The translations under genes and the position numbers were made by a program. From NCBI RefSeq assembly GCF_000739595.1, contig NZ_BBJP01000012.1, positions 34,411 through 98,410 on the forward strand: 64,000 bases of DNA, given 5' to 3'. Positions 34,671-43,086 of the stretch are shown in pieces; within the stretch, counting starts at the first letter, position 1, and every line of letters begins with the position of its first letter. This DNA comes from Halorubrum halophilum (GTDB lineage: Archaea; Halobacteriota; Halobacteria; Halobacteriales; Haloferacaceae). The notes below the pieces were generated by a model, which saw only the letters and a list, made by a program, of their open reading frames with translations, did not search any database and was not told where the DNA came from.

Positions 34671-35053
34671 CGGTGTACGTCGAGACGGATTTCCTGCTCG
34701 CACTCGCCAAAGATACCGATTGGTTACAAAGCTCGGCAGAGGACGCCCTCGATGAGTACGACGTCGAAACGTCATCGTTCTCGTACCTCGAACTCCTCCT
34801 CGCCCGGGAACGGTACGAGTTCGACTACGTTCCGCTGGTAGCAAACCTGCTCGAACTCGTCCCCGTGCGAAACGAGGAGGAGAAACAAGTCGTTCTGAAA
34901 GCCGTCAACTACTACGACGAGGGGATGACGTCGTTCGACGCGTTCCACGCGGCGACTGCGGAAACGCGTGGGATGGACGTGCTCTCGTCCGAGAAAGACT
35001 ACGAAGATATTGAGGTCGAACGAGTCCCACTCGAACCGACCAACGAGAAGTAA
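34667..35053 (+). CDS. vapC: VapC-type PIN-domain toxin
   Basis: The 128-residue PIN domain has acidic residues in the expected order: Asp8 (YVETDFLLALAK), Glu42 (YLELLLARE), Asp91 (MTSFDAFHAATA) and Asp111 (SSEKDYEDI). VapC toxins are magnesium-dependent RNases that cut tRNA or rRNA and are neutralised by VapB. The ATG overlaps the vapB stop, typical of toxin-antitoxin operons. The pair is the only content between two copies of the aroQ 3' end. Confidence 0.92.
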   Translation: MTVYVETDFLLALAKDTDWLQSSAEDALDEYDVETSSFSYLELLLARERYEFDYVPLVANLLELVPVRNEEEKQVVLKAVNYYDEGMTSFDAFHAATAETRGMDVLSSEKDYEDIEVERVPLEPTNEK

Positions 35054-35172
35054 CAGATCTAGTCGAATTTGCTGGCTGCTCGTCGACCCCAAAATTTGCA
35101 AGGCGGTATCATGAATCGACGTGCTAACCCACTACGATGTAGATAGAGGCACTAGAGCACCTGTTATCTCGG

Positions 35173-35466
35173 CTATCGACTCTCTCTTTGTTCTACCTTG
35201 TTCAGCTCGATCAGCAGCCGGAAGATCGCTTTTACCAAGTTGGCGTCCACATCGAACTGCTCGGCGTTCTCGCCGGCGCGCTCCATCACGCGCTCCTCCT
35301 GACCCTCGTCGGTGGTGGGGAGGTCGCGCTCGTCTTTCACGGCCGCGACCGTGTCGGCGACGTAGGTCCGGCGGGCGATCAGTTCCACGATCTCGCGGTC
35401 GATGTCTTCGATCTCGTGCCGCAGTTCGTCGAGGCTTCGGTCCTCGGTGTTGGGTGTGTCGCTCAT
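35173..35466 (-). CDS. aroQ: Chorismate mutase (AroQ type)
   Basis: The 97-residue protein is a helical AroQ mutase: SLDELRHEIEDIDREIVELI, RRTYVADTVAAVKDERDLP, and the end FRLLIELNKVEQRESR. It converts chorismate to prephenate for phenylalanine and tyrosine. The frame is open upstream, but MSDTPNTEDRSLDEL is the natural start and leaves about 40 bases to aroK. The last ten codons lie in the 25-base repeat (35180-35204) that is duplicated at 34297-34321, so this gene end seems to be an integration site that keeps the gene intact. Confidence 0.93.
   Translation of the reverse strand: MSDTPNTEDRSLDELRHEIEDIDREIVELIARRTYVADTVAAVKDERDLPTTDEGQEERVMERAGENAEQFDVDANLVKAIFRLLIELNKVEQRESR
35180..35204. 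repeat. Right copy of the 25-base direct repeat, inside the 3' end of aroQ
   Basis: CTCTCTCTTTGTTCTACCTT plus GTTCA is the coding 3' end of aroQ and matches the copy at 34297-34321 with a single difference. A gene-end duplicate bordering a cassette is the usual mark of site-specific integration. No integrase lies between the copies. Confidence 0.7.
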
Positions 35467-35507
35467 TGGTAGGTGGTGGGGTCGGTTGGTGATGTGCTCG
35501 CAGGTTC

Positions 35508-36422
35508 TCACTCGATGGTCGCGCCGTCGTTTCTGGTGGTGGTTCGCCGAAGGGTTCCGGGGCGGTCGCCCCACGCGTCGGCGACCGCGTCGAGGTCGGT
35601 CTCGGGGTCATCGGGGTCCGCGACGGCGACGACGCTCGGGCCGGTCCCCGACAGCGACACCCCGGTGGCGTGGGGCATCGCCTCGACCGCGGGGTCGGCG
35701 TCGAAGCCGAGCGCGGCGGAAAACGCGAGTCCGTTGACGGTCATCGCCTCGGCGTACCGCCCGTCGAGCGCGAGGTCGGCGACGAGATCCGCCATCGGCT
35801 CGACGGCCTCACAGCGGGCCACGTCCGCGTCAGCGCTGTAGGCGCGCTCGGGCGGGGTCCACACGAGGACGTTCCAGTCGACGGTCTCGCGCGAGCGTAA
35901 CTCGTCTTCGCCGTTGTCGGTGACGGTCACGCCGCCGAGCATCGAGGCGGTCGCGTCGTCGAACGCGCCCGTGACCGTGACGCCCGCCTCGCGGGCCGCC
36001 CGGACGCCGAGCCGGCAGGCGTCGAGGCGGGTGACGTCGACCGTGGGGTCGTCCGAGTCGTCGCCGACGCCGTCCGCTTCGTCCCCCACCGTTAGCCCGA
36101 GCGCGTCGCAGGTCGCGAGCACGGTCGCGTTGGCGGCCGCGCTGGAGCTTTTGAGGCCCGCCGCGAGGGGAACGTCGCTGTCGGTCCGGACGGATCCCCC
36201 CTCGCCGTTGCCCCAGCGCTCGGTCGCGAGCGCGACGCAGCGCTCGATCAGGGCGGTGTCGGCGTCGGAGTCCTCGGCGATCTCGCCGCGCACGCCGTCG
36301 GCGTCCGAGTCGAGCGTCACCGTCGCGCGCGTCTCGACGCCGATACCGAAGGCCGCGCCGGTGCCCGTCGCGAGCGCGTTCAACACGGTTCCGGCGCCGA
36401 GCGCCGCTGCCCGTCCCTCCAT
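35508..36422 (-). CDS. aroK: Archaeal shikimate kinase (GHMP family)
   Basis: The 304-residue protein is a GHMP kinase: it begins MEGRAAALGAGTVLNALATG and has the ATP-binding loop PLAAGLKSSSAAANA near residue 95, plus the C-terminal GVSLSGTGPSVVAV. Archaea use this unrelated kinase instead of bacterial AroK to phosphorylate shikimate. The frame extends 14 codons upstream, but the internal Met fits the family start. It lies upstream of aroQ with a 40-base gap, forming a small aromatic amino acid operon. Confidence 0.93.
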   Translation of the reverse strand: MEGRAAALGAGTVLNALATGTGAAFGIGVETRATVTLDSDADGVRGEIAEDSDADTALIERCVALATERWGNGEGGSVRTDSDVPLAAGLKSSSAAANATVLATCDALGLTVGDEADGVGDDSDDPTVDVTRLDACRLGVRAAREAGVTVTGAFDDATASMLGGVTVTDNGEDELRSRETVDWNVLVWTPPERAYSADADVARCEAVEPMADLVADLALDGRYAEAMTVNGLAFSAALGFDADPAVEAMPHATGVSLSGTGPSVVAVADPDDPETDLDAVADAWGDRPGTLRRTTTRNDGATIE

Positions 36423-36525
36423 GTACTCACGGCTCGCGAGCGCGGACAAAGAGGTAGCGATCACGGCGAGTCTCTCGGAGCGGTCAGAGTCGGGGGAGTG
36501 TGGGGGTACCGGAGTGTCACCGCAC

Positions 36526-37128
36526 TCAGGCCGGCTCCGCGCGCCGAACCGCGGCGTCGATATCGTACCAGTCCGGGTCCGGTCGGGTGTGCGTCTCGCT
36601 GTTGGGGACGTATATCGTGGCTTCGAACCGCCGCATCCCGTCGTCGAACCGGTTTCCGGCGGAGAACGACTCGAGCGCGTAGTCGTATCCGACCGGCTTC
36701 CGGTCTCGCAGTCCCGTCGCGTACGCGTCCACGCGAAGCTCGACGGTCCCGTAGGTGAATCGTCCGGCGTTCTCCACCGTGATCTCCGCCTCCACCCTCG
36801 TCTGGGCCCCCTCGTTGGTCACGTCGACCACCTCGGCCTCCGTGACGACCAGTCCGGACCCGTCAGGACCGAGCTGATCGGTGGTGCCGTTGCCGTCGGC
36901 CTGATCGGCGGTCTCGCCGGCGTCGAGCGACTCGGGTGCGCCGTCGTCCGCGGAACCGCTCTCGGCGCTAGGTCCCGCGTCGGCGCTCTCGCTCGGCCCC
37001 TCAGCGCCCTCCTCGCTCGACTCCACGAGGCAGCCGGCAAGCAGGCCGGGAACGGCAGCAGCCAACACTCGCCGCCGAGAGAGGGGACGCGTCACGCTTC
37101 CCTCCACGTCGGCGAGCGCCCTAAACAT
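36526..37128 (-). CDS. Tat-exported lipoprotein with a C-terminal beta domain
   Basis: The protein has up to 200 residues. A twin-arginine signal with a lipobox is clear: RPLSRRRVLAAAVPGLLAGC, lipid-bearing Cys33. A long Glu/Ser/Ala-rich linker follows, then a beta-sandwich-like domain (about 95-175) with TRVEAEITVENAGRFTYGTVEL that resembles FxLYD-type domains. The true start may be a GTG 11 codons in, giving MTRPLSRRR directly before the signal. The role is unknown; it would be anchored on the outer face of the membrane. Confidence 0.75.
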   Translation of the reverse strand: MFRALADVEGSVTRPLSRRRVLAAAVPGLLAGCLVESSEEGAEGPSESADAGPSAESGSADDGAPESLDAGETADQADGNGTTDQLGPDGSGLVVTEAEVVDVTNEGAQTRVEAEITVENAGRFTYGTVELRVDAYATGLRDRKPVGYDYALESFSAGNRFDDGMRRFEATIYVPNSETHTRPDPDWYDIDAAVRRAEPA

Positions 37129-37180
37129 GGGCGTCGGATCGTCCCGCGGTCGTGTCGGGTGAGGGCTCGGGCCGACATGG

Positions 37181-37642
37181 TCACCCCGTCACCGACCCGA
37201 GCACGCCGGTCACCGCGCCGACGACGGCGGCGACGACCGCGGTCGTGAGTATCGATCCGAACGCGTCCGCGATCCCGTGGGCCTGCGCCGCCGCCTCGCC
37301 CTGCGACGCGACGACGAGGACGACGACGACGAGCCCGTACGCCAGCGCGCCGAGCCCGCCCCCGAGCCCGCAGGTCGCGGCCGCCTCCCGCGCATCGTAC
37401 GCCCGCGACCCGACGAGGACGCCGAGCACGCCGGCGAGGAGGGGCGCAAAGACCAGCGCGGCGGCGGTGACGGCGAGGTACGACTGCGCGACGAACACCG
37501 GGCCGAACCGCGCGGTTTCGCCGGTGGCCGCCGTGGCGAGCGCGGCCTCCGCCCAGCCGGTGGTCGCGGCGGCGACGAGGCCGACGCCGGCGCCGACGAC
37601 CGCGAACACCGCCGCCGTGAGACCGACTCCGTTCCCGTTCAT
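37181..37642 (-). CDS. Four-helix membrane protein, partner of the upstream lipoprotein
   Basis: The protein has 153 residues with four hydrophobic helices (about 5-28, 48-78, 92-115 and 127-150) rich in Ala, Val and Gly. Its ATG overlaps the stop of the lipoprotein gene (ATGA arrangement), so the two are co-translated and likely act together at the membrane. I do not recognise the family. Confidence 0.7.
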   Translation of the reverse strand: MNGNGVGLTAAVFAVVGAGVGLVAAATTGWAEAALATAATGETARFGPVFVAQSYLAVTAAALVFAPLLAGVLGVLVGSRAYDAREAAATCGLGGGLGALAYGLVVVVLVVASQGEAAAQAHGIADAFGSILTTAVVAAVVGAVTGVLGSVTG

Positions 37643-39030
37643 CAGACCACCGCCCACCCGTTCGCCAGCTGGCCCTGCCAGCCGGTTCGCTCCTCCCACG
37701 CGTCGCCCGAGAAGCCGGTCGCGAGCACGAACTCACCCGCCTGCACGACGTACCCGTACTGGACGCCGGCGTGCTCGTCGAACCCGTAGCGCTCGCCCTC
37801 GGCCTCGTGGTGGTAGAGGCGATGCCAGCGTGTCGGCCCCCGATACGTCGGCTCGTCGCCGTCGTCGTCAGTCTCGTTTCCTTCACCCTCACCGCCACCA
37901 CTCTCCGCGGTCGCGTTCCCGGAGAAGTCGGAGCCCGATGCGGTGGCGTCGGGGTCGATGGGCGCGCGCCCCTCGGTCGACGCGGCGGCGATCGCCTCGC
38001 CGAGTCGGTCGCTCGCCGTCGCCGGGTCCGGGTACCGCTGGACGTACACGGGGACGCCGTCGAGTTCGTGGGCCCACCCCTCGAACGTCTGGCTCGGGCG
38101 GTTGCCGGCTTCGGGGCGGGTCGCGAACGCGACGAACAGCTCCGCGGTCCGGTCCTCGGCGCGCGGTATCGGCCCGAGGCGCGCGCGCAGCTCATCGCGT
38201 CGGGCCGCCCCGAACGCGCTTCCGTAGATCCGCGGGATCCGGTTTCGGTCGTACTCTTCGTCGTCGTACGGCTCGTGTGCGAACGTCGAGAACCCCCGAT
38301 CTCCGAGTCCGAGCTCCGCGAACGCCTCGCCGCGGACCCGACGACCCTCGGCGTCGTCCTCTGGGAAGGGGTGCAGCAGGCGGTTCAAGAGGCGGTTATG
38401 AATCGGATCGCGCGAGAACGCCTCGTCGACGTAGGTCTCGGTGATGTCGGAGGCGAAGCCGCGGCGCATCCGCGAGAGCTCTTCGAGGAAGCGGTCGACG
38501 TCGCCGCGGGGAGCGAAGGTCCGCAGCGCCTCGACGTGGCGCTCGGTCCGCGAGACGATCCGGGAGCGGGGGTAAAAGTGCGGCTCCAGCGCGTCGGCGG
38601 CGGTGTCGGCGGCCGCGCGGCCGGCCTCGTCGAGCCGGTCGGCCATCTCGACGGTCACCGTGTCGTCCTCGTCGGCCGTGCTCCGGACGGCGTCGATGTC
38701 ACTGACGACCCCGCGGATCGCGTTCCGATACGTCCGGATCGCCGACGGGTACTCGGTCGCGAACCAGACCGCGTCGTCGACGACGTTCCGGGTCGCCGCC
38801 GCGAGCGCCTCGTTCGCGACCGGCTCCGGATCGTCGCCGTCAGCCTGCTCCTCGTCGGCACCGTCGCTCTCGCCGTCGCCGCCGTCATCGCCGCCGGCCC
38901 CGTCGCCCGCGTTCGAGGGATCCTCGGCGTCCGCGTCGGGATACTCGACGCCCTCGACGCCGAGACACCCGGAGAGCCCGACGGCTGCGGCGGCGCCGAC
39001 GCCCAACAGGCCCCGTCGCGTCCGTTGCAT
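37642..39030 (-). CDS. Tat-exported lipoprotein, haloarchaeal, function unknown
   Basis: The protein has 462 residues. The start RTRRGLLGVGAAAAVGLSGC is a Tat signal with a lipobox and lipid Cys22. An acidic Gly/Asp/Glu-rich linker (about 30-70) leads to a helical domain and a C-terminal alpha/beta part with RWHRLYHHEAEGERYGFDEH and VLATGFSGDAWEERTGWQ. I cannot name the family. It is the first gene of a two-gene unit with the four-helix membrane protein. The ATG is followed at once by the twin-arginine motif, so the start is well supported. Confidence 0.72.
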   Translation of the reverse strand: MQRTRRGLLGVGAAAAVGLSGCLGVEGVEYPDADAEDPSNAGDGAGGDDGGDGESDGADEEQADGDDPEPVANEALAAATRNVVDDAVWFATEYPSAIRTYRNAIRGVVSDIDAVRSTADEDDTVTVEMADRLDEAGRAAADTAADALEPHFYPRSRIVSRTERHVEALRTFAPRGDVDRFLEELSRMRRGFASDITETYVDEAFSRDPIHNRLLNRLLHPFPEDDAEGRRVRGEAFAELGLGDRGFSTFAHEPYDDEEYDRNRIPRIYGSAFGAARRDELRARLGPIPRAEDRTAELFVAFATRPEAGNRPSQTFEGWAHELDGVPVYVQRYPDPATASDRLGEAIAAASTEGRAPIDPDATASGSDFSGNATAESGGGEGEGNETDDDGDEPTYRGPTRWHRLYHHEAEGERYGFDEHAGVQYGYVVQAGEFVLATGFSGDAWEERTGWQGQLANGWAVV

Positions 39031-39172
39031 AGGGTACCCTCCCGGCGGAGGGCCCTTAAATGTAGCATCCCCGATTCTCGCGAGTGAGGCCGGCGGGGGC
39101 GACCGCGGCGATCCCCTCGAGCGCCGACCGCCGAGCGCGCCCCTTTTGAGGCGCGCGCACCGAACGACGCGT

Positions 39173-39631
39173 ATGTCAGCACCCTCACGCAGCGACGTTC
39201 CCCCCACGTCGATCGGGATCGACCTCCGCGAGGAGGGCATCGTCGTCGAGTACCTCGACGGTCGGACCACCCTCTATCGCGGCGTCCCGGACGCCGTCGA
39301 GGGATCGGTGACCGCCGGTCCGGGCAAGGAGACGCACGTGCTCGTCACCGACCCGACCGAGACGGAGGGGGTGATGACGTACGTCAACGACTACAACACC
39401 GACGACGAGATCTTAGAGGACTCGGGCGTCGGCCGGGTCATGGTCGAGGACGGCGAGCGCGACGAGGTGTTCCCCGGCGTGATCGTCGGGCGGGAGGGTC
39501 AGCGCAACGAGGTGATCGCCGACCCCGAGGTCGCCGGCGGCCGCGTGTTCGTCTTCGTCGAGGACGGGTGGACGGAGGGGAGCTACGAGATCGTCGAGGC
39601 GCCGGCGGACGGCCTCGACGCGCATCGGTGA
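39173..39631 (+). CDS. DUF5796-like haloarchaeal protein
   Basis: The protein has 152 residues, starts MSAPSRSDVPPTSIGIDL, and is predicted mostly beta: EEGIVVEYLDGRTTLYRGVP, then HVLVTDPTETEGVMTYVNDY and GRVFVFVEDGWTEGSYEIV. It matches my memory of DUF5796, a conserved haloarchaeal family of unknown function. It is divergent from the lipoprotein genes and has its own promoter with a CCCCTTTTGAGG stretch. Confidence 0.75.
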   Translation: MSAPSRSDVPPTSIGIDLREEGIVVEYLDGRTTLYRGVPDAVEGSVTAGPGKETHVLVTDPTETEGVMTYVNDYNTDDEILEDSGVGRVMVEDGERDEVFPGVIVGREGQRNEVIADPEVAGGRVFVFVEDGWTEGSYEIVEAPADGLDAHR

Positions 39632-39733
39632 GCGATCGATGGGAACGACGGCGACGAGAGCGACCGCCGACGGGAACGACCGCCGGATGAAAACGACCGA
39701 CAGACGAAAGTTCGGTCGGCGTCGATAACGGGT

Positions 39734-40084
39734 ATGAGTGACGAGGCGGACGCCGACGACGAGGTGCTGCGCGCGAGCGACATCGGCGGCGAGGGGCCGC
39801 CGATCGAGGAGAAGCCCTACAAGATCGTCTTCGAGGCGAACAAGTGCTTCGGGGCGGGCAAGTGCGCCGAGGTCGGCGACAACTGGGTGATGGACGTACA
39901 GAGCGGCATGGCGAAGCCGCGGTCGTACTACATCGGCGAGGACGAACTGGAAGAGAACGTCCGCGCCGCGGAGGTGTGTCCCGCGAAGAAGGACCGGGGA
40001 GTGATCCACGTCGTCGACCGCCGGACCGACGAGGAGATCGCGCCGAATCCGCACGGCGACGGGACGCTCTCCGTGGACTGGTAG
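39734..40084 (+). CDS. Single-cluster ferredoxin
   Basis: The 116-residue protein holds Cys motifs CFGAGKCAEVG (C-x5-C) around residue 40 and AAEVCPAKKDRGVI near residue 85. This is the pattern of a [3Fe-4S]- or [4Fe-4S]-type ferredoxin of the Fer4_15 kind. Only three cysteines are obvious, so a 3Fe-4S cluster is likely. It may pass electrons to one of the redox enzymes of the cell; no partner is adjacent. A 6-base-arm GC hairpin follows the stop. Confidence 0.82.
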   Translation: MSDEADADDEVLRASDIGGEGPPIEEKPYKIVFEANKCFGAGKCAEVGDNWVMDVQSGMAKPRSYYIGEDELEENVRAAEVCPAKKDRGVIHVVDRRTDEEIAPNPHGDGTLSVDW

Positions 40085-40103
40085 GGAGACAGAGTGGGAG
40101 TGC

Positions 40104-40118
40104 CGGGGCGCCGCCCCG
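40104..40118 (+). terminator. GC hairpin after the ferredoxin gene
   Basis: CGGGGC-GCC-GCCCCG is a perfect 6-base-pair hairpin 20 bases after the ferredoxin stop and 45 bases before tRNA-Leu. No T-run follows, so it may be an RNA 3' end rather than a classic terminator. Confidence 0.35.
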
Positions 40119-40162
40119 ACATTCGAAAGGGGTTTGACCCCGCCGCCGGAATCCGAATCCGC

Positions 40163-40247
40163 GCGGGGGTGGCTGAGCCTGGCCAAAAGCGGCGGACTTA
40201 AGATCCGCTCCTGTAGAGGTTCGAGGGTTCGAATCCCTTCCCCCGCA
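40163..40247 (+). tRNA. tRNA-Leu, anticodon UAA
   Basis: The 85-base gene folds as a class II tRNA. The acceptor stem GCGGGGG pairs with CCCCCGC before discriminator A. The D arm is GGCTGAGCCTGGCC-like. The anticodon stem GCGGA/TCCGC frames loop CTTAAGA, giving anticodon TAA. A long variable arm (TCCTGTAGAGG) and T arm AGGGTTCGAATCCCTT follow. It reads UUA codons, which are rare in this GC-rich genome. The CCA end is not encoded. Two further copies of its 3' end lie downstream. Confidence 0.96.
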
Positions 40248-40480
40248 TATCGCGGCGCTCACACACCGTGAGCGCCGCGTCTCGGACTAGAAAGGATTCG
40301 AATCAAGGAGGTCGCGCGCAGCGAAGCGAGCACGTCCGACTGTGGTTCGAATCCCTTCCCCCGGCATTGCTGTCGCGAGCACTTCGCGAGCGACAGCAGT
40401 CGGCACAGAAGGGATTCGAAGCAGGGAACGGAGCGAGCGCAGCGAGCGGAGTGAGTGAGGTTCGAATCCCTTCCCCCGCA
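40226..40480 (+). repeat. Three copies of the tRNA-Leu 3' end with intervening hairpins
   Basis: GGTTCGAATCCCTTCCCCCG occurs inside the tRNA (40226-40247) and again at 40344-40366 (one extra G) and 40459-40480. The spacings are 118 and 115 bases. After each copy comes a strong hairpin: CGCGGCGCTCAC/GTGAGCGCCGCG, TGCTGTCGC/GCGACAGCA and CTGCTGCG/CGAGCAG-like. Between copies lies GGGATTCGAA, the inverted form of TTCGAATCCC, and GAGCG/CAGCGAGCG-type repeats. This looks like scars of repeated integration at the tRNA 3' end, or a tandemly amplified tRNA tail. Confidence 0.8.
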
Positions 40481-40523
40481 CTCCTGCTGCGAGCAACCCG
40501 CGAGCAGCGATCGGCGCTCCGGC

Positions 40524-41894
40524 TCAGTACTTCGCGTCCGCGCCGGTCGTCTCGTAGATCCGGTCCATGATCGCGTCGCGCTCGCTCGTCCAATTCGCCA
40601 TCGCAGCCGGACTCGTGGGGTACGCGTCGTAGTGGCCGATCAGTTCGTCGGCGAGCGTCTTCGTCTGGTAGAAGTTCCGGATCGTCCCCCAGTAGCCGAA
40701 GCTCTTGACGGCCGCCTTCAGCTTCAAGCCGAAAGACATCGAGGTCGATCCCTCGTACAGGGCCTCCGCGAGCTTCTCGCCCGGCAGCGCCGCGAGCAGC
40801 CCCATCAGGTCGTCGACGTCGACCGCGGTCGAGAGCACGTTGTACACGTCGAGCCCGGCGTACCGGCCGCCGAAGTGGTCCATGACGCGGGTGTTGTACC
40901 GCCAGAGGTTCTCCTCGCTCACGTCGCCGTCGGAGACCGCCTTCACCGCCTGCTCGCCGGCGTACTTGCCCGCGTACGCCGCGCCCGCGATTCCCCCACC
41001 GGTGGTCGGGTTGACGTGGCCCGCGGCGTCGCCGACCGCCATGTACCCCGGCGCGACCGCCGAGTCGTACGGGCGTCGGGTCGGCAGCGCGGCGCCGAGC
41101 TTGTCTGTGACCTCTGCGCCCTCGAACTCGGGGCGGTTTCGGAGGTCGCGTTTCAGCGCCTCGACGAGCTGCATCGGCTCCTCGTTCATCTGGAAGCCGA
41201 GCCCGGCGTTGATCTCGGTCGCGGTCCGCGGGAAGTACCAGAGGTAGCCCGCGGCGCGGTCAGTCGCCTTGAAGACGAGGGCGTCGTCCCACTCGACCGG
41301 CTCCGGCACCTCGACGATCTCGCGGTACGCCGAGCAGAACTGCGAGTACCGGACGTTGGTGTCGAAGGTCGTCCCCTCGAAGTCGGCCTTGTCCTGTAAC
41401 AGCGACAGCGATCCGGCGCCGTCGATGACGAGGTCCGCCTCGTAGGTGACCGGATCGCCCTTTCGCTTGGCGCGCAGCCCCGTGACCCGCCCGCCCTCGG
41501 TCTGGGTCACGTCGTTGATCACGGTGTCGTAGTGGAACTCGACGCCGGCGTCCTCCGCGCCCGAGATGATCTGCCGCCCGTACTCCCAGCGGTCGATGAC
41601 GGCGAGCTCGCCCGGGACGGGGATTTCGAGGACGGTGTCCTCCTGCGGGATCTCGAAGCGCCCGTGGTCGACGCCGGTGTTCGTGAACGCCGGTTCGAGC
41701 CGCTCTTTCGGGATGGCCTCCGGGAAGGCGTCGGCGCCCTTCAGCGCGTCGCCGCAGGCAATGTGCCCGGCCTCCTCCGCGTCCTTCCGCTCGACGATGA
41801 CGACGTCGAGCCCCTCGTTCGCGATCGTCGCGGCCGCGTAACAGCCGGCGGTCCCGGCGCCCGCCACGACGACGTCGTACTCGTCGATGCTCAT
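40524..41894 (-). CDS. Geranylgeranyl reductase family protein
   Basis: The 456-residue flavoprotein begins YDVVVAGAGTAGCYAAATIA (FAD dinucleotide fold, residues about 6-25) and carries IACGDALKG, VIDGAGSLSLLQ and GYMAVGDAAGHVNPTTGGG, the second FAD contact. These enzymes saturate the isoprenoid chains of archaeal ether lipids (digeranylgeranylglycerophospholipid) or of chlorophyll-like and quinone tails. Haloarchaea carry several paralogues, so the exact substrate is open. The ATG is followed immediately by the nucleotide-binding strand. It is next to the tRNA-Leu repeat region. Confidence 0.88.
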   Translation of the reverse strand: MSIDEYDVVVAGAGTAGCYAAATIANEGLDVVIVERKDAEEAGHIACGDALKGADAFPEAIPKERLEPAFTNTGVDHGRFEIPQEDTVLEIPVPGELAVIDRWEYGRQIISGAEDAGVEFHYDTVINDVTQTEGGRVTGLRAKRKGDPVTYEADLVIDGAGSLSLLQDKADFEGTTFDTNVRYSQFCSAYREIVEVPEPVEWDDALVFKATDRAAGYLWYFPRTATEINAGLGFQMNEEPMQLVEALKRDLRNRPEFEGAEVTDKLGAALPTRRPYDSAVAPGYMAVGDAAGHVNPTTGGGIAGAAYAGKYAGEQAVKAVSDGDVSEENLWRYNTRVMDHFGGRYAGLDVYNVLSTAVDVDDLMGLLAALPGEKLAEALYEGSTSMSFGLKLKAAVKSFGYWGTIRNFYQTKTLADELIGHYDAYPTSPAAMANWTSERDAIMDRIYETTGADAKY

Positions 41895-42033
41895 ACCTCG
41901 TGCGTGGTCGCCCCTGTGGCAAAACTCTTTGTTCCCGATTCGGTCGCTTTCGGACCGACACGAGCGCGGTGCGAGGGAAATACGGACGGGGAAGCGAAAA
42001 CGGCGAGCGCGACCGGAGGAGACGAGTCGACCC

Positions 42034-43086
42034 TCAGTCCTCGGTCTCGTAGTGCTCGCCCGCGGCCTCCGGGAGCTGGGTGCGACCGACCAGCGCGAGG
42101 ACGACGATCACGACGACGTATGGGATCGTCTGGACCAGCGTGTCCGGGACCGCGTAGCCGAGCTGCTGGAGCCGGATCTGGACCGCATCGAGCCCGGCGA
42201 ACAGCACGCCAGCCCCGAGCGTCCCGACCGGGTTGTAGTTGCCGAACAGGTACGCCACGATGGCGATGAACCCCTTGCCCTGCACCATCGTCTCGCCGGA
42301 CCCGACGAACTGGCCGATCGAGAGCGCGAGCGCGGAGCCGCCGACCCCGGAGAGCACTCCGGAGAGGAGCACGCCGGCGTGACGCACCTTCGAGACGGAG
42401 ACGCCCACCGTGTCGAGCGCCTTCGGGTTCTCCCCGGCCGCCCGGAGGTGCTTGCCGAACGCGGTGCGATTCAGCGCCCACCACGACGCGATCGTTGCGG
42501 CGATGACCATGACGGCGGAGTACTCCCATCCGACGCTCGCGCCGAGATTTGGCGTGTTGACGCCGCCGAAGAACACCGTCGACATGAACGGCGCGAGCCC
42601 CAGCGCGATGAGCCAGACGGCGAGTCCCGCGATGATCTGGTCGGCCTTGAACTCGATACAGACGATCCCGAACACGCCCGAAAGCGCGGTCGACGCGGCG
42701 ATTCCGGCGAGGAAGCCGACCCAGATCGCGGGCACGCCGAGCACCGCGTTGCCGATCCCGACGACCGAGGCGACGTAGACGGAGGCGAACGCCGAGATGA
42801 TCAACAGCCCCTCCAGCCCGATGTTGATGACGCCGGACTTCTCGGCGAAGATCCCGCCGAGCCCGGCGAGCACGATCGGTGCCGCGAGCCGTGCCGTCGA
42901 CGACGCGGTGCTCGCCGAGAAGACGATCCCCGAGAGGTCGCCCGCGACGGAGTCGGGGAACAGCGCCCCGAGGACCAGCAGCGCGCCGAGTACCCCGACG
43001 GTGCCGACGATCAGCGACCGCACGTAGTCGGACTCGATCAGGTCGTCGAGGATGGGAACCGTCACGTCCGCGAGCGGATTACGCAT
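42034..43086 (-). CDS. ABC transporter permease of a BMP-type nucleoside uptake system (second permease)
   Basis: The protein has 350 residues with about nine hydrophobic helices. It contains the conserved GGIFAEKSGVINIGLEGLL block and RAAGENPKALDTVGVSVSKV cytoplasmic loop typical of YufQ/NupQ-type permeases (branched-chain/ribose permease superfamily). It pairs with the next permease; their genes overlap by 8 bases. It imports nucleosides or related purine compounds with the ATPase and the BmpA-like binding protein. The start was chosen at MRNPLADVTVP because it overlaps the upstream stop. Confidence 0.92.
   Translation of the reverse strand: MRNPLADVTVPILDDLIESDYVRSLIVGTVGVLGALLVLGALFPDSVAGDLSGIVFSASTASSTARLAAPIVLAGLGGIFAEKSGVINIGLEGLLIISAFASVYVASVVGIGNAVLGVPAIWVGFLAGIAASTALSGVFGIVCIEFKADQIIAGLAVWLIALGLAPFMSTVFFGGVNTPNLGASVGWEYSAVMVIAATIASWWALNRTAFGKHLRAAGENPKALDTVGVSVSKVRHAGVLLSGVLSGVGGSALALSIGQFVGSGETMVQGKGFIAIVAYLFGNYNPVGTLGAGVLFAGLDAVQIRLQQLGYAVPDTLVQTIPYVVVIVVLALVGRTQLPEAAGEHYETED

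Noticed and set aside
40226..40480. CRISPR-like appearance of repeated tRNA tails
   Set aside because: Only three copies, two unequal spacers of 90-95 bases with internal hairpins, and no cas genes. No CRISPR array was seen anywhere in the window.
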